Assembly (NCBI GenBank): GCA_024220525.1
Contig: JAMYWO010000233.1
Span: 10,522 to 65,115, forward strand
From: Cochliopodium minus
Taxonomy: Eukaryota > Discosea > Himatismenida > Cochliopodiidae
Reading direction: 5' to 3'
Length of the DNA stretch: 54,594 bases
The translations under genes were made by a program, and so were the position numbers. Below are positions 1 to 9,884 of this stretch, one piece after another. The number at the start of each line of letters is the position of its first letter. Position 1 is the stretch's first letter. The notes under the pieces were generated by a model. The model was not told where the DNA came from and searched no databases. It saw only the letters and a list, made by a program, of their open reading frames with translations.

Positions 1-604
1 ATGGCTACTTTATTTTCAATTATTTTTTGAAAACCAATTTTCTCGTATTTCTCTTTTTCTTCTTCTGTTAGTTTCATCACATTGTCAAAAGGCTTTATAT
101 TTGCTTGTGTTTTTGCTTCTTCTTCCCCTTTATGATTTATTTACATATTAAATATTAATGAAAATATTTAAATATTTTATTTTTATTTAATTATATATTT
201 TATTTTTATTTAATTATTTAAAATATTTTATTATAGAAAGTTTTGAGTACAATGATTGTTTATTTCATCAAATTCTTTCTCCAAATTTTCAATATCTAAT
301 GTCTACGAAGAGATTTATTAAGGTTGTTAATAAAAATTTTAATTTGAAAAATCACTTTAATATCCTCAAATAATTCTTCTTTTTGATTTTGTGTGAATTC
401 ATTTTCAAATCTAAAAATATGTCCTTGTCCATGTTTAACAAATTTTTCTATTTTAAAGGAAGAATTTGAATTTAAATAAATAATTAATATTATTTCAAAT
501 TTGTTTACCCTATTTCCTTTTAATTTGAAATTATTTCTTAAATTAATTGTTTTAACCTTTAATTCTTCATATGCTTGATTAGAAAACTTTAAATTCTTTT
601 TCAT
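1..604 (-). CDS. Unknown protein, 3' part beyond the window
   Basis: I do not recognise this gene. The start codon is at 604-602. Exon 1 runs 604-356, then an intron with donor GTGATT ends at CGTAG. Exon 2 is 302-251, a second intron starts GTACTC, and exon 3 runs from 127 off the left edge. Phase closes at both junctions. The protein is charged and probably helical; residues from about 65 onward are rich in Glu, Lys and Asn, as in a coiled coil. A stop would lie at 233-231 if the second intron were not removed. That intron is inferred from the good Glu/Lys-rich frame that reopens at 127. The gene is divergent from the IST3-like gene, with 61 bp between the two start codons, so the promoters must overlap. 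Confidence 0.5.
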
Positions 605-665
605 TTTTTTTAATTTAAATCAAAATGAAAAAATAAAAAGGAGAAGAAAAACTTACAATTCATAT

Positions 666-1121
666 ATGAATGTAATTCAAGAAATACAAAGAATAACATT
701 GAAGGAATTGGAGCAAGGAATACCATTGACATCATCTTGGCATTATGAATATAAAAATTCAAATTATATTTTTATTGGTAACTTAGATTTTGGTTTGACA
801 GAAGGAGATATATTGTGCATTTTTTCACAATATGGAAAGGTTAAAGATTGTAATTTGATTAGGGAAAAAGATACTGGAAAATCAAAAGGATTTGCTTTTT
901 TAGCTTATAAAAAATGGGAAAGCACTATTTTGGCTGTGGAAAATTTTAATGGGAGCAAATTACTTGGGAGAAGTCTAAGAGTGGATCACACAAAAGATTA
1001 TAAACCTCCAAATGAAGAACAAGTTGAAAAAATTAAAGAACTCAAAGATGAAAAAAAGAGAAAAAGGAGAGAAGAAAAAGAAACAAAGAGAAATCATAGA
1101 AAACATAGACATGATAAATAA
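666..1121 (+). CDS. IST3: RES-complex splicing factor IST3/RBMX2-like
   Basis: This is a 151-residue single-exon RNA-binding protein. One RRM spans about residues 37-110, with RNP2 YIFIGNLDF and RNP1 KSKGFAFLAY. The stretch SSWHYEYKNSNYIFIG just before and at the RRM start, and GDILCIFSQYG inside it, are hallmarks of the Ist3/Snu17/RBMX2 family (established). A basic Lys/Arg/Glu tail follows from about residue 120. Family members join Bud13 and Pml1 in the RES complex, which helps the activated spliceosome and retains unspliced mRNA in the nucleus. The family match is strong because the flanking signature is specific and not shared by general RRM proteins. The length is close to yeast Ist3 (148 residues). 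The HPt gene follows 40 bp downstream on the same strand. Confidence 0.9.
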   Translation: MNVIQEIQRITLKELEQGIPLTSSWHYEYKNSNYIFIGNLDFGLTEGDILCIFSQYGKVKDCNLIREKDTGKSKGFAFLAYKKWESTILAVENFNGSKLLGRSLRVDHTKDYKPPNEEQVEKIKELKDEKKRKRREEKETKRNHRKHRHDK

Positions 1122-1161
1122 TTATTGTTTTGAAAAATAAAAAAAATTTTGATTATATTTT

Positions 1162-1606
1162 ATGGATAAATATTTGCCTTCATTAAATGTCAATAGACTT
1201 CAAGAAACATCAATGGATGATAGAGAATTTGAGGAGGAATTATTAGAAATATTTGTTTCAAATATAGATAGTCAACTAGAAAATTTGAAAAATTCTCTCA
1301 CAAACAAAAATTGGGAAGAAAGTTACGATATTTCCCACACCATTAAAGGAAGTAGTGCACAATTGGGAGGAGATCAAGTATCATTGATTTCAAAGGAAAT
1401 AGAAGGTGAATTGGGAAATCCACATGGTAAATCTCATTTAAAAAAATAGTTTGCATCAATCTTTTAATTTTCCTCCTTTCACAGTTTCAAAAGAAAAACC
1501 AAATGAAGAAAAATTTGAAAGAGCATTTAAAAAATTTCAATCTTTGGAAATAGAAACAAAAAATTTTATTGATATTTTTAAAGAATATTTGAATGATTCC
1601 AAATAA
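1162..1606 (+). CDS. Histidine-phosphotransfer (HPt) protein
   Basis: The 128-residue protein is encoded by two exons, 1162-1426 and 1485-1606, with a 58-bp GT-AG intron; phase closes exactly. The motif SHTIKGSSAQLGG contains His59, the expected phospho-accepting residue of HPt four-helix domains (compare HxxKGSSxxLG). HPt proteins such as Ypd1 and RdeA carry phosphate from hybrid histidine kinases to response regulators. This is a stand-alone HPt, shorter than Ypd1 or RdeA. No kinase or receiver domain lies in the window. Reading straight through the intron would give a truncated 95-residue product, but the second exon supplies the fourth helix (FERAFKKFQSLEIETKNF). Confidence 0.88.
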
Positions 1607-1715
1607 AATTAATCATAATCGCAAAAAAATTTGAATTCTTTTTGAAAACGAAATTAATTCCGATCAACTCCAAAATGATCCAATTTTATGTATAGGGAAA
1701 ATCTATCCATTCTAA

Positions 1716-4700
1716 TTAATATTCCCAAAACATTTGGATTTTTTTTTCCAAAGAAAAAATCTTGAAAAGCTTTGGATAGTGGTATTTAAATTTATTTAAT
1801 TTATTGAAATAAAAATTTNAAAATAAAAAATAAAAATAAAAATAAAAATAAAAATAAAAATAAAAATAAAAAATAAAAAATAAAAAATAAAAAATAAATA
1901 AAATAAAAAATAAAAATGAATAAAATAAATAACAATTTGAATAAAAAAATACAAAAAAATTTTCAAACCATAAAATTATCTTTAGAAATATTGTCTTCAT
2001 GGTCCCACACTTGGACGAGAATACCGGTGTAATCAGGCTTTATATTGGTAATCACCATGTCCTCGTTCCACTTTGGATTCAAATTGTTTTTGATGTATTT
2101 CGTTTGTTTGGAAGAAGACACTTTAAGAAAAAAAAATGAAAAAAAAAAGAAAAATGATAAAATCATTTTAAAATAAAAGTGTAAAAAAATAAAATAAGGT
2201 AAAAATGTAAAAAATAAAATAATAAAAAAAATTATAAACCTTTTAGAAATAAAAAATGAAAAAAAGAAAAAATAATATAAATAATAAAGACAAAAAAAAA
2301 TTATACTTTTTAGAAATAGAAATGAAAAAAATAAAAATAATAAAAATAATAAAATTAATATAATTGAAAAAATCAATAAATAATAAATAATAAATAATAA
2401 AATTTGATTAAGATTATAATTAAAATTAAATTAAAATTTATTTAAAAAATAAATTAAATAAAAAAATAAAAAATATTGCTTACTGACTTTGTCTCCTTTT
2501 GAATCGAGGAGATAGACGATTGCATAGGGATCAGATAATCCTGATTTGTTTCTAGGAGCCAATCCAATTCCCTCTTTCATCTTGATGGTCAACATTCCTT
2601 CACTCCCAACTGTTTTTTTTTAAAAAAAAAAATAAAATAAAATGAAGGAAAGAAAATTAAAACAAAAAAAAAAAAAATGAAAAAAAATTAAAAATCATTT
2701 AAAATGATTAAAAAAATAAAATAATAAAAACAAAATTTTTAATTTTTAGTTACAGTTGTCTTGAATGTAAGATTCAGAGAGATAGTCTACTTGAACAGAT
2801 TCCTTGCGTCCCACAGAAGATTTTTTCAAATCACCTTTTTCTCCTATTGTAGATACGAGAACGCTGTCACTAATTTCATCAACCTGTTTCCAAAAAAATT
2901 TAAAAAAAAATATTTCATAAATAAAAAAATAAAAAATCAAAAAAAATATCAAATTATGAAAATAAAAAATAAGAAATAAAATATTTTCAAAAATTAGAAA
3001 TGAAAATAAAAAATAAGAAATAAATAAATATTTCCAGAAATAAAAAATTAAATTTAAAAAAAAAATTAAAAAAACCTTTTCGACATGAGGGTGACGAGTC
3101 TTGATCTTCTGTACAAGAAGGTCAAAATCATTATCACTGAGAAAACTGTCGAAAATAAAAGTCTTTCCATTGCCAGTGATCAACTTGATACGATTCTTGT
3201 TAGTAGTATAATTGATGCTCAAAAGTTCCTCATAGTCCAAATCAATGACCCTCTCATTTGTATTGGTGTAAAAGATGAGTTTGTTTTCGGTCGGATAAAA
3301 GCAACCGGAACTTTTTTTGTCCAACGAAAATTTGATGGTGCATTTAATCTCCTCGCTGCGGAAATATTCGTAGTCGAGCTCGATGGTTCCCTTCACTTCT
3401 TTCTTCTTTTTGGAGGAGTTTTTGTTTTCCAGCTTGAATTCCTTTTTCTCCACCTTTATGTTCTTGTCTGGTGTGATGTCCACTATTATTCTTCCCTAAA
3501 ACAAAAATTATTTTTTCAAGAGAATTTTGATTATTTGTATTTAATTATTTTTTAAAAATGAATATTTTTGTTATTTTAAAAGAATTTTAGATTTTAATTT
3601 TTTTTTTTTTTTGAAATTTTTAATTATTAATTTTTCTCACAACAAATTTTTAATTTTAAATATTTTTTTATTTGATTTTTTATTTTGAAATTATTAATTT
3701 TTCTCACAACAAATTTTTTAATGATTTTTATTTTTTGACTTTTTTTTGACATTTTTAATTTAATTTTTAAAATAAATTATTTCCTTACCAAAAATTTATC
3801 TTTTCCCAAGTTCTCTTTATCGTAGACTCTGATTTCAAAACCCTGAAATTCTTTGTAAATGTTGTAATTGAACGTTTGATCCCAGACGGGGTTGACAGTT
3901 TTGTGGATCGCCTCTGTCTTGTTGGTTTGGGACCTCACAAGACCATCTTTGTGTTTTGATTTTTCGTGTCTCGCAACAGAAAGGAGTGAAATTTTACAAT
4001 AAGGATCTGAAAGAATTTAAAATAAAAAAATAATGAAACAAAAATTGAATCATTAAAAAATGTTTAAAAATAAAATTATAAACTATTTTAAAAAAAATTA
4101 AATCATTAAAAAATGTTTTTAAAATAAAATTTTGAAAAAAGAAATTAATATATCAAATTGAAAATTAAATTTTAAAAAACATTATTCAAAAAATTAGTGA
4201 AAAAAATAAAAATTGTTTAAAACTATAAATAAATAATAAATAAATAAACAATAATTGAATAATAAATAAATAATAAAAATAAATAATAAATTTTTTAATT
4301 TACCAGATGTTCCACCCATGTCATTTGCATCTAAATCGAGAGCTTTGAAAATATTTACTTTCAAACAACCAATATCCCTTTTTCTCGAATTGTTTTCTGT
4401 CATGAATTCATCAATAGACACGCTTTCATCGTATCCAGAGCTCAGACCTGAATATTTTGAAATTTCCCTCAACAAAGCGATTGCTTCTTCCTGAAAATTT
4501 AAAAATTAATTAAAAATGGATTAAATTATGATATTGAAAGAATAAGAAAAATATTATTTTTAAGAAAAAAACAAATCAAAAGAAAAATTTTTTTAATTAA
4601 TCTTTAAAATAATAATTAACAAAAATAAACAAATTATAAAATCAAATTAAAAGAAAAAATTTTGAAAATAATGGAAACAAATAAAATTAATAAAATTACA

Positions 4701-6417
4701 GGACTAGAACAGGTTATATTGTAAGGCTCTTTTTTAGTTTCAACTAAAACCAAACGAGGGGTGACGGAAGGGGTGGACATGCGCTCGATGTTGCTGAAGG
4801 GGATACTCTCAATGAATTGTTTTGTTTGAAAATTGAAAGCCATGATTCTATCTTTCATCACATAAACCAATGATGTTGCTTCCACATGCTTTCCATGTGA
4901 ATAATCTTTTAAGAAATTATTAAAATATAAAAGATCAATTTTAAAATTAAGTTTAAAAAAATAAATTTAAAAAAAGATTATAAATAAAATGAATTTTAAA
5001 ATCAAAAAATTAAAAAAAATAAAAATAAAAATAAAAATAATATTAGTATTAAAACAAGAAAAAAAAATATTTACTTGTACGAAATTCTCTTGCTTGTTTA
5101 AATTGTACATGAAGCTTGATTTGGCCAGCAGGAGGCTTCTTTGACTTGTGGTTAGGAGAAGGAACAAGAGAGATCCAATCCTCAAGAACATAAGAAATCT
5201 CTCCCAAATTCGGTTCAATCAAAACACGCCCCATAAAGTCGTCTGTGCCCACTAGATCATTGTCGAACATTTCTATTTCGAGTGATTTGAAGTGTTCATC
5301 TACTATCGTGTAGAATGTCTCTTCCCATAGCGGGTTAAGCGATTTGTGTACTATTTTCGTTTTATCGACTTTAATTCTTTTGATGTTATCTTTGTTGGTC
5401 TTTATAATTAAATTTGTTAGGTAATTATTTTCAATAAAAAATAATAGAAAGCCGTAATATATAATAATAATAATATAAATTAATTATTGGTTTTTATTGT
5501 GGCATTTTTTTTTTTATCACATCAATGTTTAATATAAAATTTACCTTATCCTTCTCATCTGTCAAAATGTTTATTTTACAATAAGGATCGCTCGTTCCAT
5601 TGGAATCATATGCACTGAGATTCTTTGCTTGGATAACATCTATGTTGAGCCATCCCACCTTGATAAGATTGTGAGCTCTTTCACTCTTCACAATATCGAC
5701 CGATTTGGGTTCGTTGTTTGTTTCTATGAGATTGGTGCTCGATAAATTCATTTCAGTTGAAAGAGTAGAACTTTTTTTATCAATCGTATTCGTATTATTC
5801 GTATTATTATTGTTATTTGGTTCTTGATCATCCACTTGAGATTCAATTTTGAGATGTTGATTATTCTCATTTTCTTCCTTTCTTGGTGTTTTATTTCCAT
5901 TTTCTTCTTTTCTTGGTGATTTGTTCCCATTGATCAAATTTTCATTTGTAGTTTCTTTATTCAACAACAATAATTGGGACATCTTTTGATCTTTGATCAA
6001 CATTATCTTATTTTGGAGAATTTCAACTTCATTTGCTTCAAAATCATGCTATCATAATAAAAATATAACGAAATTATTCATAACAAAAATTTTAAAGAAA
6101 TATAATCTTTTACTATTATTTCAGCCAATTTAATAGTCAGAATTGATTTTTCTCTATCTGCACTGATTTCTTTAATATCTTGCAATGGGAATGAAAATTT
6201 TGTTTTTTTCAATAAATGCTTTCCAAAAAAATAAAATGATGAACTCGAAACCATTATTAGTCCTTTTCCTTTTGCATTTTTCAATTTACTTGCATGATCT
6301 GTTTTATTTTTAAAAATTAAAAAGGTGAAAAAATAATTATATTGAAAAATGATTACATATTTTTGGAAGTTCCTTTTCATTTGGGAAGTTCTTCTTGAAT
6401 TTTCTCTCATTACTCAT
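1716..6417 (-). CDS. Multi-domain protein with three GRAM/PH-like plus C2 units
   Basis: Exons (minus): 6417-6357, 6298 to about 6123, 6048-5545, 5399-5075, 4905-4700, 4490-4304, 4006-3789, 3495-3076, 2883-2754, 2609-2484, 2120-1969, 1769-1716. I chose the ATG at 6417 rather than 6408 because it gives NERKFKKNFPNEKELP, the usual lead-in to a GRAM domain. Order: a GRAM domain; an Asn/Lys/Glu linker; C2-1 (SDPYCKI, LNPLWEE, DDFMGRV); a PH/GRAM-like sheet (SLVYVMKDRIMAFNF); C2-2 (DPYCKIS, VNPVWDQTF, DKFLGRI); a second GRAM-like sheet (GCFYPTENKLIFYT); and C2-3 (SDPYAIVYLL, LNPKWNED). C2 domains bind phospholipids, often with calcium. GRAM domains bind phosphoinositides, so a membrane-contact or traffic role is inferred. 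The last exon, giving a short C2 end (LFKIFSLEKK), is the least certain, and its intron contains the ambiguous base at 1819. Confidence 0.78.
1819..1819. other. Ambiguous base (n) in a TAAAAA-rich intron tract
   Basis: A single n sits at 1819, next to a run of about 15 TAAAAA/AAATAA units (1819-1915) in the last intron of the C2/GRAM gene. It marks the only explicit assembly uncertainty in the window and lies where homopolymer errors are likely. Confidence 0.95.
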
Positions 6418-6630
6418 TTCTTTATTGTATTTTTTTTTATTCAATTTTAAAAAGTCGAATTTTTTTTTTTTTAAAATTTTATTTTTGATACACCAACAAG
6501 ATAAAATATGATTTAAAGTTCAAAATATTTTATATATTGGTCCCAGTTTGAATTTGATTTGAACTGGTTAGTATTGAAATGAATAGGAAAATCAACAACT
6601 TATTTATAATTTGCAAAATTTTTAATGATT

Positions 6631-7094
6631 TCAATAAATATTTGAATTATTATTGATCTTATTCAACATCTCTTCTGATTTTATCATCAATTCCATGTAT
6701 TCATTTTCACATTTCATAATATTATTCTGATTACTTGATAAACATTTATGAAATATTTCTAATTGCTCTGGAAAGATGTTGGATGAATAGCAGTATAACA
6801 TACCTCCATATTCCATCATGCATTTCTTTTAAAAATAAATCAATTGGGTAAGATGATAAGAAAAATATAATAATATATAGATTTTCTTACATTAAGATTA
6901 TTGTTATTTGTGTTTATACATTTAGATAATTCAATTGTTGGTAAAATACATTTTTTTTCACAAGATTTCATTTTTTCTCTGTTATCCACTAAATCATTTT
7001 TGAAAATATAATTTGAATCTAATTCTCTGGAATGAAAATAATGTGATGAATCAAACAATATTGTTTCTTCTACTCCATTTCTCAAATTCTTCAT
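6631..7094 (-). CDS. Small cysteine-rich protein, possible twin CX9C-type
   Basis: Two exons, 7094-6891 and 6825-6631, are separated by a 65-bp GT-AG intron; phase closes. The protein has 132 residues. Cysteines are concentrated in the middle. CEKKC comes first, then after the intron CMMEYGGMLYC (CX9C) and CLSSNQNNIMKC (CX10C), in predicted helices. This spacing recalls twin-CX9C proteins oxidised in the mitochondrial intermembrane space by Mia40. I do not recognise a specific family, and the N-terminal half has no family signature. It is divergent from the ELL gene, with 118 bp between start codons. Confidence 0.6.
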
Positions 7095-7212
7095 TTTTTT
7101 TTTTTTTAATCTGTCAGCATCATTTTATTTCAGCAAAAATTAATAAAAAAAAAAAGAAAGGATCTTTTTTCTTCTTTTTTGTTAATAAAGCAAACTCTTC
7201 AACTTTAATATA

Positions 7213-9796
7213 ATGGAAGAAAATGCAGAATTTATTTTACCTTCAAATGAAACAAAATGTGGAGTGATATCCCTCAAAATAAATGGAGATATCTTATCTT
7301 CTCTTTCTTCATTTAGTAATATAACATTTAAAACAGATGGTGATCGTATTGTAATAGAAATAATTTCATTTTAAAAAAATATATTTTTTAATTTTTCTTA
7401 AATAAATACCCAATATACCTTGAATTAAAGACACTTAAAGTGGGAGATTCTGATTATGAGTTCAAAAAAGAAAGAATAGATATTACAAAACCTTCATATA
7501 TTTACCAACAAGAAGATAACACATTGAATAAGATTGGTATGATTCAACAAAAGTACGCATCTATAGGATATAAGCCATCTGAACAATATATAAAAAGACA
7601 AAAAGAATTGAATGATATAATTGAAACAAACAAAAAGAAAAGAGGGTATGAAAAAAAAGAATCCATAAAAACTACATATATAACAAAATTTTACATATAA
7701 AATGCTTTGCTTTCTTATATTCTCAATTAATTCTTCATATTCTTCAAATTTATACAATTTATTGTAGAATAAATAAAGATTCAAAGAAGGAGCCTTACAC
7801 ATTGAATGCCTTAAATTCAATAAGCAACAATATAAATAATAATAGCAACTCCATAAAGAAAGATATCAAACCCAAAAAGATAGGGATCAATCCACCAAAG
7901 ACATATTTGAAGCCAAATGTTCCATCTAAATCAAAAAATGAAGCAAAAGCAGAAATTTCAAATAAAAATAGCAGCATCCTCAATAACATCAACAATATTA
8001 CCAGCAATCTCCATAATACAAACAATAATACAGTCAAAGTGAAAGAAGTGATAGAGCCAGTGAAGGATCTCTTTGATGAGGATGATTTCTTGGAACTTGG
8101 CGAACCCAAAAAGAAAGAATCTCCACCCAAACCTAATCCTATTGTGAATAAGAATGTCACAGGGGATAATAATGATCACAACAACAATGTTGGGATGGAT
8201 AAAAAAAATAAACATCAACAAAACAAAAATAACACAGCTATTAATCATAATCATACCACCAATGGTAATAATAATAGTACTACTTCAACCAACAATAGTC
8301 ATAATAATATCAGCACAAATAATTATAATTATAACAACAATAATCACCAATCTAAAAACAAATATCTCAACAACATCACTCATACCACTACCACCCCTCC
8401 TAGCACTTCCACCACCAGCAATAGCAATGCAACACCCACCAATAATTTGACACCCACCAAACAAGAATCTAATAATAGCAGTCAAAGTAACACCAATACA
8501 AATAATGGAAATAATAATACTTCAAATAATAATAATAACAGTACCACCAATAAAAATAAAAATAATAACATCAACAGCAATAATAATAGTGTTGTGAACA
8601 CTAATAATAATGCAATATCTGATTTTTCATCATTGTTTGAGGATTCTTCTCAAAGCAGCCTCCCTCCTTCTCAAGACATTACTACTCCTTCCAGTTATTC
8701 CTACAAGAGCAGTTACAGCAACAACACTGGTTACAGCAGCAACCTCCACAACTCTCTTCCCAAAGAAAAGGTTTCCCCTCCCAAAGTGAACACCATACAA
8801 ATCAGTGACAACTCTTTGCAAATCAATGATGACAAAGACTCTTCTGTTAATAAAAACAAAAATAATAATAAAAATAATAATGATAATAAAAATAATAATA
8901 ATGATAAAAATGATAAAAATAATAATAAGAATAAAAATGATAATAAGAATAAAAATGATGGTGTTGATTATGATGTAGAAAATAAAAATAAACCTAATAA
9001 TAAAAACAATAAAGAAAATAACAGTAACAAAGATAACAGTAACAGAGATAACAGTAATAAAGATAACAGTAACAGAGACAATAACAAAAGTAATAAAGAT
9101 AACAGTGACAAAAATGGTAGTAGTAATAATAACAAGAATAATATCAAGAATGGAAAAGACAAGGAGAATGAGGACAGAGACAAAGAGACTCCAAAGTTGA
9201 AGATTAGGATAAAGCCTCCTTCTTCTTCTTCTTCTTCCAATCTCAAAGAAGAATCTCTTTTGAATGCAAACAAAAACAAGTCTCAACATCTTCCTTCCAG
9301 CCAAAGTCAGAGCAAGGACAAACACAAAAACGAGAACGGAAATGTTTCTTCGCTCTCCAAAAATTCAACGAAAGGAGTATACGACACCTTTGTTCCTTCC
9401 CCCACTTCTTCTACTCCCATCGATCACAAAAAAACTTCCGATAGGCTTTCAGTGAATAAAAGCAGTTCTCCTGAGGATCTTTCTTTCAATAAAAGTGATG
9501 TTCAACAAAAGTTGGATGAGTTCAATCGTTTGATGGAAGTTGGATTCAAGTTGCACAGGGAGTTGTCTGACAACTCGGAGTTTTTCAGTTCTTTGAAGAG
9601 GAAGTTTTCTTCTGTCCATGATCCCAATAAGAAGCAGGAAATCTTCACTCAGATCAAGGATGAGCATGATTCTCGCCGTGTTCGCATCCAGAACTCTTTG
9701 AAACGTTACAAGGAGAACTCTGTGCATTTGGAGAAACTGAGAATCGATATTCACCAACTTTCTGTCAAATTTCCCAATCATTTTGAGAAGAATTGA
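7213..9796 (+). CDS. ELL: ELL-type RNA polymerase II elongation factor
   Basis: Three exons, 7213-7350, 7431-7645 and 7768-9796, give 793 residues with phase closing at both introns. The N-terminal part (1 to about 120) has the ELL fold pattern: short beta strands followed by DNTLNKIGMIQQKYASIG and EQYIKRQKELNDIIE, which parallels LDCLGSIQDKI...YQKARQSM of animal ELL. Residues from about 690 on (LDEFNRLMEVGFKLHREL ... LEKLRIDIHQLSVKFPNH) look like the occludin/ELL C-terminal helical domain. The middle of over 500 residues is Asn, Ser, Thr, Lys low complexity. ELL suppresses Pol II pausing within super/little elongation complexes. Assignment is by pattern only, so a divergent relative remains possible. 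The first two exons are easy to miss because they lie upstream of the long open frame. Confidence 0.7.
8160..9180 (+). repeat. Asn/Ser/Lys codon-repeat tract in the ELL-like gene
   Basis: AAT/AAC-rich low-complexity coding DNA. It includes NNKN-type runs (8855-8990) and a short tandem array of KDNSNRDNSN units (about 9015-9090). It is in frame and within the gene. Confidence 0.85.
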
Positions 9797-9884
9797 AAAT
9801 ATTATAAAAAAAAAAAAATGTAAAAAAAATTTTAATTAATTTTATTTAATAAATAAAAAAAGTTTTTGGAAAAAAAAATATTGG

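Noticed and set aside
2761-3555. Plus-strand open frames over the C2/GRAM gene
   Set aside because: They lie antisense to exons with clear C2/GRAM motifs and cross real introns.
6078-6410. Reading the first GRAM exon of the C2/GRAM gene as a separate small protein starting at 6408
   Set aside because: It would translate an intron. The frame from 6417 plus splicing gives a continuous GRAM domain.
8630-9325. Ile/Val-rich antisense frames opposite the ELL-like gene
   Set aside because: They are the reverse complement of Asn/Asp-rich coding repeats and carry no independent signal.
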